Source of the DNA: Plantactinospora alkalitolerans
GTDB taxonomy: Bacteria > Actinomycetota > Actinomycetes > Mycobacteriales > Micromonosporaceae
DNA: 41,179 nucleotides
Reading direction: 5' to 3'
Assembly: GCF_015690345.1 (NCBI RefSeq)
Contig: NZ_JADPUN010000104.1
Coordinates: 1 to 41,179, forward strand
Shown here: piece after piece, positions 30,881-39,869 of the stretch
How positions within the stretch are numbered: position 1 is the first letter of the stretch
Layout of the letters: each line of letters opens with the position of its first letter
Program-made: the position numbers and the translations under genes
Notes under the pieces: generated by a model
The model's database searches: none
What the model was told of the DNA's origin: nothing
The model's input: the letters and a program-made list of their open reading frames with translations, nothing else

Positions 30881-33800
30881 CAGCGGTCTCCACTTCCCCG
30901 GGAGTTCTCCCCGACCAGGGCGAGGAAGGCGTCCTCCAGGCGACGCCGGGGCACCACCCGGTCCACCCCGACCCCGGCCCGGACCAGCTCGGCCACCACC
31001 TCGCTCCGGGCGGTGCCGTTGGTGTCCACCACCAGGCCGCCACCCGAGTCCGGCAGCACCCGTACCCCTTCCAGCCGGTCGAGTACGGCCCGCGCGGCGG
31101 CGTCGTCGGAGACGTCGAACTGGGTGCTCGGAGACTCGCCGACGATCTCGTCGACCCGGCCGGACGCCACGATGGTCCCCCTGTGCACGACGACCGCGTG
31201 CGTACAGGTCTGCTCCACCTCGGCCAGCAGGTGGCTGGAGACCAGCACGGCCCGACCGTCGGTCGCGTACCGGCGCAGCACCCGGCGCATCTCGGCGATC
31301 TGCGGCGGATCGAGCCCGTCGGTCGGCTCGTCCAGCACCAGCAGCTCCGGCAGGCCGAGCATGGCCTGGGCGATCGCCAGCCGCTGCCGCATGCCGTGGC
31401 TGTACTTGCGGGTCTTCCGGTGCACCGAGTCGCCGAGCCCGGCGATCTCCAGCGCCTCGTCGAAGTGCGCGTCCGCCCAGGGCCGACCCGTGGCCCGCCA
31501 GTACGCCCGCAGGTTCTCAAATCCGCTCAGGTGCGGCAGGAAGCCCGGTCCCTCGACCAGGGAACCGATCCGGGACAGCACCGGAGAGCCGGGTACCAGC
31601 CGGTGGCCGAAGACGTGGATCTCGCCGGCCGTCGGCTGGGTCAGCCCCATCAGCACCCGCAGGGTGGTGGTCTTGCCGGCGCCGTTCGGCCCCAGCAGGC
31701 CGACCACCTGGCCCCGGTGCACCTCGAAGTCGATCCGGGACACCGCGACGAAGCCGTCGGCGTACTCCTTGCGTAGTTCGCGGACCACCAGCGGAGTGTC
31801 GGCGTACTCGGCGACGACCGAGGTGTCGTGCCGGCGGTGCCGGCGGCGTACCACGGTGACGACCACGACGAGCCCGAGCACGATGGCGGCGAGCAGGCCG
31901 ACGAGGGCCCAGCGCCAGGCCACGGCCGGGGTGGCGATCGGCACACCGCCGACCGTCGGCAGTGACAGGTCGGCGCCGGTGCCGGCGCCGCCGGGGGCGC
32001 CCGGAGCGGTGGATGCACCGGCCGCCGGAGCGTCGAGCGCGACGGTGTAGGTGACCGGCTCGGCCGGGGTGGCGTACCCCTGGTCGGAGCTGGCGATCAC
32101 GATCCGGAGCCGGTGTCCGGCCTCGATCCGGCGCACGATCGCGGGCAGGGTCACCCGAACCGGCCGGGCCGCCGCGATGTCGGCGGGCAGGCCGGTCAGG
32201 CGTACCGGGGCGACCAGGCCGTTGGAGAGCGCGGCCGGGCCGTTCGGGTCGACGTCGTAGAGCTTCACGAAGAGCACCGCCTCGCCGGTCGGCGACGCCG
32301 CCCGGATGGAGACGCTCGGCGAGCCGACCACGTCGACGGCGTGGTCCAGCGGTGCCGACTCGAACCGGGCGTGCTGGCCCGGCAGGTCACCGGCCACGCC
32401 GTCGAGCAGCGAGGAGAAGCCACCCGCGAACGGCAGCGCCGAGATGGCCGCCGGGTTGCCGCCCGGCGGGTTCGCGATCCGCTGCTGCGGCCCGGCGACG
32501 CCGATCGTGCTGGTGGCGGCGCCGCCGACGCCGGGGTAGTCGGCGACCGAGAAGCCGGTGGCGACCAGGCCACGGTCCAGCGCGTCGAAGCCGGCGATCC
32601 GGGACCAGGTGAAGCTCGTCGACGGCGTCTCGCCGGCACCCTTGACGTAGTGGTCGAGCCACTGGGCCATCAGGAAGCGCAACCGGTCCCGGTCGGTCTG
32701 CGGGCCCTCGCCGCCGTCGTGTCCTCCGGTGAACCAGGCGACCCGGACCGGGGTGCCAGCCGCCGAGATGCCCCGGGCGTTCGCGTCGGCCTCGGCGAGC
32801 GGGAAGAGGGTGTCCGCCGCACCCTGGATCAGCAGGGTGGGCGCCTTGATCCGGTCGAGCACCCCGGCCGGACTGGACCGGCGGAGCAGGTCGACCGCCG
32901 CCGGGTCGCCCCGGCCGGTGGTGGCGATCCGCAGGTACGCGGCGCAGACGTCGGCGGCGAAGCGACCACAGGCCGGGTCGGTCGGCGTGGCTCCGGGTGC
33001 CGTACCGGGCACCGTGCCGAGCACCGGGTCCCGGTCGGCCGGCGACCCGTTCCCGGCGCCGTCCGAGCCGGAGTCGTCCGAGGAGTCGTCCTCGGAGTTC
33101 GCCGAGTTTCCGCCCGGTCCGTTGGCGCCGCCCGGTGCGGCCAGGCCGCCGAGCCCACTGCCGCCGCCGCTGCCGAAGAAGATGCCGGCCCAGCCCTTCT
33201 TGAACACGCCGTCGGTCGGCTCCCGGCCGGTGGACTCGGGCAGGAAGGAGCGGGCCAGGTCGTGCCAGGTGATCATCGGCACGATGGCGTCCACCCGCGG
33301 GTCCTGCGCGGCCAGCAGCAGGGCCAGGCCGCCGCCGTACGAGCCGCCGACGACGCCGACCCGGGGGTCACCGGCCGCGTCGGTGCGGATGTCCGGCCGC
33401 TGGGCGAGCCAGTCGAGCAGCCGGGAGGCGTCCCGTACCTCGTAGTCGGGGTTGTCCAGGTGGATCTGCCCACCGCTGCGCCCGAACCCCCGGGCGGTGT
33501 ACGTCAGCACGGCGTAACCCAGGTCGGCCAGGTCCTCGGCGTCGGAGGAGACCGAGCGCTTCGTACCGCCGAACCCGTGGGCCAGCAGCACCGCCGGCAC
33601 CGGTCGGGCGGCGCTCGCCCCCTCCGGCAGGTAGAACGTGGTGTCCAGGTCGACCGGCTGGTCGCCGTTCGGTCCGGACCGGACGGTGACCATCGCGTCC
33701 GTTGTGGAGTAGGCCGTCCGCTCCGGCCAGACCGCCCAGCCGACCAGCGCCGCGAGCAGCACCACCACGACACCGCCGGCCACCACCCGCCGCCGGGTCA

Positions 33801-33909
33801 GGCGGGCCCGCCATCGCCGGGCCGGCGGGGTCGGGCCGGCGGCGTCCGGTCGGGCCGGCTCGGCCGGACGCAGGACACGGCGGAGCCGCGCCAGCAGTGG
33901 GGAAGGCAT
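30880..33909 (-). CDS. Fusion of a membrane-anchored alpha/beta hydrolase (CocE/X-Pro peptidase-like) with an ABC-transporter ATPase
   Basis: A 1009-residue protein. One helix near residues 42-61 is followed by an exported-type hydrolase (~70-470) with oxyanion HGFGGTKRS, nucleophile S190 in VGGSYGGG, acid in IQGAADTLFPL and base in WFTGGHDGG. A CocE/PepX C-terminal jelly-roll-like region follows (SPTGEAVLFVKLYDVDPNG, GHRLRIVIASSDQGYATP), then a second helix near 665-688 and a complete cytosolic nucleotide-binding domain. That domain has Walker A GPNGAGKTT, signature YSHGMRQR and Walker B LLVLDEPTDGLD. The predicted topology puts the hydrolase outside and the ATPase inside. A Gly/Ser/Asp-rich insert lies at about 245-300. 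The start ATG follows a leaderless -10 box. Confidence 0.9.
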   Translation of the reverse strand: MPSPLLARLRRVLRPAEPARPDAAGPTPPARRWRARLTRRRVVAGGVVVVLLAALVGWAVWPERTAYSTTDAMVTVRSGPNGDQPVDLDTTFYLPEGASAARPVPAVLLAHGFGGTKRSVSSDAEDLADLGYAVLTYTARGFGRSGGQIHLDNPDYEVRDASRLLDWLAQRPDIRTDAAGDPRVGVVGGSYGGGLALLLAAQDPRVDAIVPMITWHDLARSFLPESTGREPTDGVFKKGWAGIFFGSGGGSGLGGLAAPGGANGPGGNSANSEDDSSDDSGSDGAGNGSPADRDPVLGTVPGTAPGATPTDPACGRFAADVCAAYLRIATTGRGDPAAVDLLRRSSPAGVLDRIKAPTLLIQGAADTLFPLAEADANARGISAAGTPVRVAWFTGGHDGGEGPQTDRDRLRFLMAQWLDHYVKGAGETPSTSFTWSRIAGFDALDRGLVATGFSVADYPGVGGAATSTIGVAGPQQRIANPPGGNPAAISALPFAGGFSSLLDGVAGDLPGQHARFESAPLDHAVDVVGSPSVSIRAASPTGEAVLFVKLYDVDPNGPAALSNGLVAPVRLTGLPADIAAARPVRVTLPAIVRRIEAGHRLRIVIASSDQGYATPAEPVTYTVALDAPAAGASTAPGAPGGAGTGADLSLPTVGGVPIATPAVAWRWALVGLLAAIVLGLVVVVTVVRRRHRRHDTSVVAEYADTPLVVRELRKEYADGFVAVSRIDFEVHRGQVVGLLGPNGAGKTTTLRVLMGLTQPTAGEIHVFGHRLVPGSPVLSRIGSLVEGPGFLPHLSGFENLRAYWRATGRPWADAHFDEALEIAGLGDSVHRKTRKYSHGMRQRLAIAQAMLGLPELLVLDEPTDGLDPPQIAEMRRVLRRYATDGRAVLVSSHLLAEVEQTCTHAVVVHRGTIVASGRVDEIVGESPSTQFDVSDDAAARAVLDRLEGVRVLPDSGGGLVVDTNGTARSEVVAELVRAGVGVDRVVPRRRLEDAFLALVGENSRGSGDR

Positions 33910-33915
33910 GGGCAC

Positions 33916-33921
33916 ACCGTA
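33916..33921 (-). promoter_or_regulatory. Leaderless -10 box TACGGT for the hydrolase-ABC fusion
   Basis: On the minus strand TACGGT plus 6 nt leads into the ATG at 33909, with no ribosome-binding site. Confidence 0.45.
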
Positions 33922-34280
33922 CGGCGCCAAGCCTGAGGGTTGGCTGAGATCCGCCGTACGTCCGTCCGGCTGGCCCGTTCGTTGTCCGGGGGTGGTCGTC
34001 CGCGCCGGGCGGGCCGGTATCCGGCGAGCCATATTCGGATCCTGTGAATTCCGATCTTTCGGTGCACCAGCCATGAATCGATACATGCGACTAGGCAACT
34101 ATGCACGCCGAGTCACATTTTCGGTCACTGGGTGTTACCTGTACCCAAGTGACGCATAACTGACTGCTCGGCCTGGATCGTCCGGGTCCGGAGTCCATTA
34201 GTTTTCCGGTCCGGTGGACGGGACCGGCGGCCTCCCCACGCCCTCCACCAGATCGCACCCCTTGCCGATGGAGATGGACG
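33922..34280. other. Divergent intergenic region, AT-richer than average
   Basis: No gene is visible. The stretch 34020-34210 is clearly lower in GC than the flanks and must hold the promoters of the conservon operon. It contains a dyad at 34124-34153. The ribosome region before the ATG at 34281 contains GGAG and GGA. Confidence 0.5.
34124..34153. promoter_or_regulatory. Bulged dyad upstream of the conservon operon
   Basis: GTCACTGGGT (34124-34133) and ACCCAAGTGAC (34143-34153) are complementary apart from one bulged base, around GTTACCTGT. It is a likely operator or hairpin about 130 bp before the first operon gene. Confidence 0.5.
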
Positions 34281-35645
34281 ATGACAGTTACCGCGCAGCG
34301 GTCTCGGCGCGTGTCGAAACGGACCGGTGTGGTGCTGCGAGTGCTCCTCGCGGTCGCCCTGCTGGTGCCGATCGGCGTGCTGTTCAGCTCGCACTGGCAG
34401 ACCAACGACGAGCGACGGTCGTACGCGGACCGGGAACGGCACGGCATCGAGTACCTTCGTTCACTCGGCCCCGTGACGGTTGCCCTGGTCGACGCCCAGT
34501 CGAGCGCGGTCTCCGGTAGATCGGGCGCCCGCGAGGCGCTGCGGAGCGCGGTCGATGCCACCAGCGCGGTCGACGTCCGGTACGGCGCCGAACTGCGGAC
34601 CAGCGACCGCTGGGCCGGGATACGCGCCAAGATCGAAGCGCTTCCGGCCCGTACCCCGACCGATCCGGCGACGGCGTCGGCGGCGTACAGCGAGGCCGGC
34701 GACCTGCTGCTGGCCCTCTACGCGAAGGTGCGGGAGAGTTCCGGGCTGATCCGGGACCCGGAATCCGACTCCTACCACCTGCAGGACGCCGTGGCCGAGG
34801 AGCTGCCGGAGGCCCTGGTCGCGGCCGGGCGCCTCGCCGACCTCACGGTGATGGCGGCGAAGCGGCCGACGTCCGAACGGCTGCGCACGGCGGGTGAGAT
34901 GGCGCTGGCCCGCGCAGCCGTGATCGAGCCCGCGAGTGACCTGGTCAGCGGCCTGCGGGTGGCGGTCGAGGACACCGAGAGCCGAACCCTGGGCGGTAAC
35001 CTGCTCCGCCGGCTCGACGGCTATCAGCGCGCGGTGGAGTCGTTGTCCGGCCTCACCGCGGATCCGAGGAGTGCGGATCCGATCCAGGTGAGCACCGCCC
35101 GGTCGTCGGCGCACCTGTCGGGGGCGGAGCTTTCCACGATCATCCTGTCCGAGCTGGACATCCTGATCCAGGAGCGCGCCGACGAACTGACCGACCAGGG
35201 GCTCGTCGCGATCGGCGCGTTCGTACTCGCGGTGCTGATGATCGTGGCCCTGGCCGCCGGGATCATGATCGCGGGCCGGGTGACCCGACCCGGTTTCGCC
35301 TACCTGGGTGAGCCCGGCATGGTCCCACCGGGCGCGATCCACCCCGGCGCGGCGCCCGAGGTCGGACCGCCGCCGGGCGGGCCACCACTGGGCGGACCAC
35401 CGCCCGTCATCGGATCGCCGCTGGCCGGACCGTCACCCCTGGCAGGGCCGTCGGGGCTGCCCACCGGGCCGTCGGTGCTGCCCGAGCGCCGGTCGTACCG
35501 GCCGGACCCGGCCGGCGAGCCGGGCCGGCGCGGCCCACTGCCGGACTGGCCGGACCCGGTCCCCGCCGGGCAGGCCAATCCGGCCATGCCGGGAGGCCCG
35601 GACGGTCAGCCGGCGCACTGGGGACGTCCCGATGCTGCTCGATAG
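34281..35645 (+). CDS. Membrane sensor-like protein preceding a conservon
   Basis: A 454-residue protein. The first helix is VLLAVALLVPIGVLFSSHW (~22-40). An extracytoplasmic, all-helical domain of about 260 residues follows (SAVDVRYGAELRTSDRW, HLQDAVAEELPEALVAAGRL, SRTLGGNLLRRLDGYQRAVE). The second helix is LVAIGAFVLAVLMIVALAAG (~311-330). A ~110-residue Pro/Gly-rich cytosolic tail has no kinase domain. This is the architecture of a chemoreceptor-like or NIT-like sensor without an output domain. It overlaps the kinase-like gene by 14 bp, so it is the first gene of the operon and probably works with it. I do not recognise a named family. Confidence 0.82.
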   Translation: MTVTAQRSRRVSKRTGVVLRVLLAVALLVPIGVLFSSHWQTNDERRSYADRERHGIEYLRSLGPVTVALVDAQSSAVSGRSGAREALRSAVDATSAVDVRYGAELRTSDRWAGIRAKIEALPARTPTDPATASAAYSEAGDLLLALYAKVRESSGLIRDPESDSYHLQDAVAEELPEALVAAGRLADLTVMAAKRPTSERLRTAGEMALARAAVIEPASDLVSGLRVAVEDTESRTLGGNLLRRLDGYQRAVESLSGLTADPRSADPIQVSTARSSAHLSGAELSTIILSELDILIQERADELTDQGLVAIGAFVLAVLMIVALAAGIMIAGRVTRPGFAYLGEPGMVPPGAIHPGAAPEVGPPPGGPPLGGPPPVIGSPLAGPSPLAGPSGLPTGPSVLPERRSYRPDPAGEPGRRGPLPDWPDPVPAGQANPAMPGGPDGQPAHWGRPDAAR

Positions 35646-38600
35646 GCTGCGGATCCGGGGCAGACTCGCGCTGCTCGTCGTCATCCCGCTGCTCAGCACC
35701 ATCGGCCTCGCCGTTCCGGTGCTTGTCGACCGGATCGACTCGGCCAGGAACGCGGCCGACACCGCCGACTCGGTACGCCGTGCCGGCCGGGTCGGCACTC
35801 TCGTGCAGGAGTTGCAACTGGAGCGCCTGCTCTCGATCGGCTACCTGCTGAACGCCGTCGACCGGTCCGAACTGGTCACCCAGACCGCGCAGGTCGGGGA
35901 CCGACTCGCCGACCTGCGCCTCGAACTCGGCGACGAGTCGACCCCGGAGATCGAGACCGCCCTCGGTAGCGTGCAGCGGCTCACCGACCTGCGACTCGGC
36001 GTACTCGCCAAGCGAATCAGCCCGGACGAGGTGGTCAACGGGTTCGGGCACACCAACAACACCCTGATCGAGTCCTTGCGGCTGACCCGGACCGCGGACG
36101 GGAACACGCCCGAGGGGCGTCAGATGATCGCCCTGGACGCGGTGCTCCGGACCGACGAGGCGATCAGCGCCGCCGGCACCCTGATCGTGCTGGTCGTCGG
36201 GACGAACAGCGCGTCGGCCGGCACCGCGTACGTGGCCAACATGTCCCGCCTACAGTCGAACCTGGCCCGGTTCCGCGGCTTCGCCACCCCGGCCCAGAAC
36301 GAGCTGTACGGGCTGGTGGAACGGGCGGTGGCGGCCCGGACCAGCCCCGAATTCCTCAGCGTCGGCTCGCTCAACCCGACCAGCGCCGTCATCGGGCTCT
36401 CCCTGGACCGGCTGTTCCCGGCCGTCTCCTCGCTGACCACCCTCGGCCAGTTCATCGAGAAGAAGATCGTCACCGACGTGATCGCCGAGGTCTCCGACCA
36501 GCGCCAGCGGGCGATCGCCGGCGCGTACACCGTGGGACTGCTGGTGCTGCTCATCATCGCGCTGATGATGCTGCTCAGCCTGGCCGTGGCCCGCACCGTC
36601 GCCCGGCCGCTGACCCGGCTGACGGTCTCCGCCGACCGGATGGCGCGGGTCGCCGAGGCGGAACTCGTCCGGATCGTCGACGACGAGTCCGAGTCGCCCG
36701 ACCCGATCCGGCTCGACCCGGTGGACGTACGCGGTCGGGACGAGATCGGCGACCTGGCCCGAGCCTTCGAGCGGGTGCAGGGTACGGCCGCCCGACTGGT
36801 CGAACGGCAGGCCGCCAGCCGACGGAACGTGGCCCAGATGTTCGGGCACGTCGGACGGCGTACCCAGAACCTGGTCGGCCGGCAGATCGCGCTGATCGAC
36901 CGGCTGGAGCACCAGGAGACGGACCCGGGTCGCCTCCAGCACCTGTACCGGCTCGACCACATCTCCAGTCGGCTGCGCCGCAACGCCAGCAGCCTCGTCG
37001 TGCTCTCCGGCGGAGCCGGCGGGGACGGGCACGTGGCTCCGCTCCCGCTCGGCGACGTGGTCCGGCTCGCACTCGGTGAGATCGAGGACTACACCCGGGT
37101 CGACGTGCAGGTCCGGCTCGATGTCGCGGTGGCACCGGGAGTCATCGGTGATCTCGTCCTCACCCTCGCCGAGCTGATGGAGAACGCCACCGCCTTCTCC
37201 CCACCGCACACCCGGGTGACGGTGCTCGCCGAGGTCATGCCCGGTGGGGTACGACTCAACCTGGTCGACCACGGCATCGGCATGTCGCCGGAGCGAATGG
37301 CCGAGGAGAACGCCCGGTTGACCCGACGGGAACGGCTCGACCTCGTTCCGACCGAGGTACTCGGACTGTTCGTGGTGGGTCGGCTCGCCCGTCGGCACGG
37401 CTGGCGGGTCACCCTCTCCGGCACCACGCCCGGTGGCGGCGTGACCGTGGGCGTCGAGATCGACGACCAGCTTCTGATCACCCGCCACCCGGAAGCGCCC
37501 GTGGTGGCGGCCCGGGCACCGGTGACGCAGCCGCTGCCCGTCCGGCCGGTCAGCGCCCCCGAGGGTGGCCCGCCGATGGCCCCGGTGCCGGGCCGGCTTC
37601 CGGTGGAAAACCCGATCATGAGGCCGGACACCGCGCCGAGGCCGAGCCAGATGCCGATGGCGCCGATCCCGGAGCTGGTACCGGCGGCGGCCTCGACCGC
37701 GCCGGTGTTCGACGCCGAGCTGATCAGCCGGGCGACCCGTTCGCTGGCGTCCGGGCGACCGTGGAACGCCTTCCTGACCCGGCCGTCCTCGGGTACCGGA
37801 GCGGATGTCCCGGACCAACCGGCCACCGCGCCCCATGGGGATGGTCCGGACCACCCGGAGGCCCGGGACCTCGGAAGGCGACCGGACGCACCGGGGCAAG
37901 CCGATGTCCCGGATCGGCCGGACGCTTCGGATCGGCCGGACACTTCGAATCGGCCGGATCATTCGGGCCAGCGCAACGGTGCGCCCGGCCAGCCGGCATC
38001 GGGCGGTCCGGCGGCGGGCACCGCCGACAGCGGCCCGGGACCCGCGGCATCCGGCCCCGGCACCGGGCTGCGCCAGCGGGTCCCGGGCGCTCAACTCCCC
38101 GTGACCGGCCGCAAGAGCCGACCCGAACCGACCCCGGCCGACCCGTCGGTGGTCCGGGCGTCGATCGAGGAGTTCGAGGCCGGGGTACGCCGGGCGCAGC
38201 GCGAGCAGCAGTCCCGGCCTCCCGCCCGTCGACCGACGCCGGGCTACGAGGCCAGCCGACTGGAGCCCGAAGGCCCACGGCCGGCGCAGGCCGAAGTGCG
38301 GGTGGAGCATGGTGACCCGCAGTCCGGCGCACGGGCAACGCCCGGTGACCCGCAGTCCGGTACACGGGCAACGCCCGGTGACCCCCACCCCGACCAGGGT
38401 GGATCCCGAACCGACCCGGGTGGATCCCGACCTGACCCGGGAAGCCCGGCACCGCCGGAATCCCGTGGCTCCCAGCGGGAACAGGCTGACCTGCGGCCGG
38501 CGCCGACGGCGGCCCGGGCCAACGGGGTGGGAGCGGCGGCCCCCGCCGGGACGGGATCTGCCGCCGCCCCGCCGCAACTCAACCGGCGGGTCCCCGGCGC

Positions 38601-38781
38601 GAACCTGAGCATTCCGGCACCTGCCACCCCACACGGCCAGGCGCCGCCCACCACCGCGACCGCCACGCCGGACGATCCCGACCGGGTCCGCGAGTTGATC
38701 ATGCAATTCGAGTCCGGCGTCGCCCGCGCGCTGAACGAAGTCCGTTCAGACAACCGCCACGAAGAGGGAACCCCACGATGA
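35632..38781 (+). CDS. Conservon sensor histidine kinase-like protein with nitrate-sensor-type domain (CvnA)
   Basis: A 1049-residue protein: TM1 (~11-32), an extracytoplasmic helical NIT-type domain (~35-295), TM2 (~298-320, LVLLIIALMMLLSLAVA), a HAMP linker (ARPLTRLTVSADRMARVAEA), a dimerisation region with H443 in RLDHISSRLRRNASSL, and an HATPase domain with N518 in LAELMENATAFSPPHTR. About 430 disordered Pro-rich residues follow. The C-terminal tail carries two copies of a short motif pair (RVPGAQL at 816-822 / EEFEAGVRRA, and RVPGANL near 986 / MQFESGVARA). This is the CvnA type of actinobacterial conservons. The ATG at 35632 lies inside the end of the previous gene. The stop overlaps the next start (ATGA). 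Confidence 0.9.
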   Translation: MLLDRLRIRGRLALLVVIPLLSTIGLAVPVLVDRIDSARNAADTADSVRRAGRVGTLVQELQLERLLSIGYLLNAVDRSELVTQTAQVGDRLADLRLELGDESTPEIETALGSVQRLTDLRLGVLAKRISPDEVVNGFGHTNNTLIESLRLTRTADGNTPEGRQMIALDAVLRTDEAISAAGTLIVLVVGTNSASAGTAYVANMSRLQSNLARFRGFATPAQNELYGLVERAVAARTSPEFLSVGSLNPTSAVIGLSLDRLFPAVSSLTTLGQFIEKKIVTDVIAEVSDQRQRAIAGAYTVGLLVLLIIALMMLLSLAVARTVARPLTRLTVSADRMARVAEAELVRIVDDESESPDPIRLDPVDVRGRDEIGDLARAFERVQGTAARLVERQAASRRNVAQMFGHVGRRTQNLVGRQIALIDRLEHQETDPGRLQHLYRLDHISSRLRRNASSLVVLSGGAGGDGHVAPLPLGDVVRLALGEIEDYTRVDVQVRLDVAVAPGVIGDLVLTLAELMENATAFSPPHTRVTVLAEVMPGGVRLNLVDHGIGMSPERMAEENARLTRRERLDLVPTEVLGLFVVGRLARRHGWRVTLSGTTPGGGVTVGVEIDDQLLITRHPEAPVVAARAPVTQPLPVRPVSAPEGGPPMAPVPGRLPVENPIMRPDTAPRPSQMPMAPIPELVPAAASTAPVFDAELISRATRSLASGRPWNAFLTRPSSGTGADVPDQPATAPHGDGPDHPEARDLGRRPDAPGQADVPDRPDASDRPDTSNRPDHSGQRNGAPGQPASGGPAAGTADSGPGPAASGPGTGLRQRVPGAQLPVTGRKSRPEPTPADPSVVRASIEEFEAGVRRAQREQQSRPPARRPTPGYEASRLEPEGPRPAQAEVRVEHGDPQSGARATPGDPQSGTRATPGDPHPDQGGSRTDPGGSRPDPGSPAPPESRGSQREQADLRPAPTAARANGVGAAAPAGTGSAAAPPQLNRRVPGANLSIPAPATPHGQAPPTTATATPDDPDRVRELIMQFESGVARALNEVRSDNRHEEGTPR
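38311..38376 (+). repeat. In-frame 33-bp tandem repeat in the kinase tail
   Basis: Two 33-bp units (38311-38343, 38344-38376) differ at two bases, and a third starts at 38377 and then diverges. They encode GDPQSGARATP-type repeats. A second set of 18-bp repeats (DRPDASDRPDTS) lies around 37912-37970. Confidence 0.88.
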
Positions 38782-39248
38782 GCAGTCCCTTCATCCGCTT
38801 GGAACAGGACCAGCAGGGAAACGGCACCGGCGAGCTGAGCCAGGAGGCGCGCACCTTCAACTGGCTGCTCGACTCGTTCACGTCCGGCACCGCCGGCGTG
38901 CAGGAGGCGATCGCGGTCTCCTCCGACGGCCTGCTGATGGCCATGTCGTCGATCAAGGACCGGTCCAACGCCGAGCGACTCGCCGCGGTGGTGTCCGGAA
39001 TGACCAGCCTGGCCAGTGGAGCCGCCAACTGGTACACATTGGGGGCGCTCAACCGGGTCGTGGTGGACATGACCGACGGCTACCTGCTGGTCAGCGCGAT
39101 CAGCAGCGGCTCGGTCCTGGGGGTGGTCGCCGACCGATCGGCCAACCTCGGCACCGTCGCCTACGAAATGACCCTCTTCGCCGGTCGGGCCGGAGGCGCG
39201 CTCACCCCTCGGCTCATCGTCGAGCTGAAGAACTCCGTGCAGTCATGA
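38778..39248 (+). CDS. Roadblock/LC7-domain protein of the conservon (CvnB)
   Basis: A 156-residue protein. The roadblock fold is seen as FNWLLDSFTSGTAGVQEAIA, VSSDGLLMAMSS, ERLAAVVSGMTSLASGAANW and LLVSAISSGSVLGVVADRSA. In conservons this protein is thought to partner the CvnD GTPase, like MglB with MglA. Its start overlaps the kinase stop by 4 bp (ATGA), showing translational coupling. The first ~20 residues are a short polar extension. Confidence 0.95.
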   Translation: MSSPFIRLEQDQQGNGTGELSQEARTFNWLLDSFTSGTAGVQEAIAVSSDGLLMAMSSIKDRSNAERLAAVVSGMTSLASGAANWYTLGALNRVVVDMTDGYLLVSAISSGSVLGVVADRSANLGTVAYEMTLFAGRAGGALTPRLIVELKNSVQS

Positions 39249-39321
39249 TCGCCGGTGGTGCGGTGTCCGGTCCGCTCAGCCGTACATCGCGGTACGCCCA
39301 CCGTCGGAGTGAGGAGACGTC

Positions 39322-39351
39322 GTGACCGAACGCAGCGAGGAGGTGCCGTGA
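39322..39351 (+). other. Possible nine-codon leader ORF overlapping the DUF742 start
   Basis: GTG 39322 opens VTERSEEVP and stops at TGA 39349-39351. It has its own ribosome site GAGGAG 5 nt upstream. Its GAG-GAG-GTG codons form the ribosome site of the next gene, whose GTG overlaps its stop (GTGA). It could couple translation, but the string may also be a common actinobacterial intergenic motif. Confidence 0.4.
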
Positions 39352-39869
39352 GCTGGCCTGCTGCGGACGAGGTGCCAGAGCCGGAACCAGAGCCGGAGTC
39401 GGAGTCGGATGTGCTGGCGCCGGTCCGGATCCGCCCGTACCTCCGGGCCGTGCTGCCGGAGGCGGAGCCCGAGCCGGAGGCGGAGGCGGACACCGGGGAG
39501 ATTCCGGTGCCCGACCCGGTGCCGACCGGGTTACGTCCGTTCGTACTCACCGCTGGGCGGGTGTCCGGGACCGACCCGGCGATCGGGCTGGAGACGCAGG
39601 TCACCGCCAGGTACGAGGACAGTTCCTGGACCAGTCAGCCGGTCACCCGTCTCGCTACGGAACTCCAGGACATCGTCGCGCTGTGCGTCGAGCCGATGTC
39701 CGTGGCGGAGATCTCCGCACGGCTCCGGATGCACCTCGGCGTCACCAAGATCCTGGTCGGTGACCTGCGGGCTGCCGGCCACCTCGACGTACACGTCTGT
39801 GACGTAGAGGATGCCCACGACCCCGACCTCATTATGCGAGTGATCGATGGACTTCGTGCGATCTCCTGA
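39348..39869 (+). CDS. DUF742-family protein of the conservon (CvnC)
   Basis: A 173-residue protein. The N-terminal ~60 residues are acidic, with EPEPEPESESD and EAEPEPEAEAD. The conserved C-terminal domain has LRPFVLTAGRV, LATELQDIVALCVEPMSVAE, RLRMHLGVTKILVGDLRAAG and LDVHV, the DUF742 winged-helix-like pattern. CvnC is believed to be an adaptor between the kinase, the roadblock protein and the GTPase. The GTG at 39348 is fixed by GAGGAGG 4 nt upstream. It overlaps the next gene by 23 bp. Confidence 0.93.
   Translation: MSWPAADEVPEPEPEPESESDVLAPVRIRPYLRAVLPEAEPEPEAEADTGEIPVPDPVPTGLRPFVLTAGRVSGTDPAIGLETQVTARYEDSSWTSQPVTRLATELQDIVALCVEPMSVAEISARLRMHLGVTKILVGDLRAAGHLDVHVCDVEDAHDPDLIMRVIDGLRAIS

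Noticed and set aside
30880..34098. A longer start for the hydrolase-ABC fusion (at 34098)
   Set aside because: The added residues (MPSRMYRFMAGAPKDRN...) are not protein-like and would cross the leaderless -10 box. The ATG at 33909 is better placed.
35308..35631. Upstream extension of the kinase-like frame
   Set aside because: It lies out of frame inside the preceding membrane sensor gene and encodes Arg/Pro-rich nonsense. MLLDRLRIRGRLALL at 35632 is the natural start before TM1.
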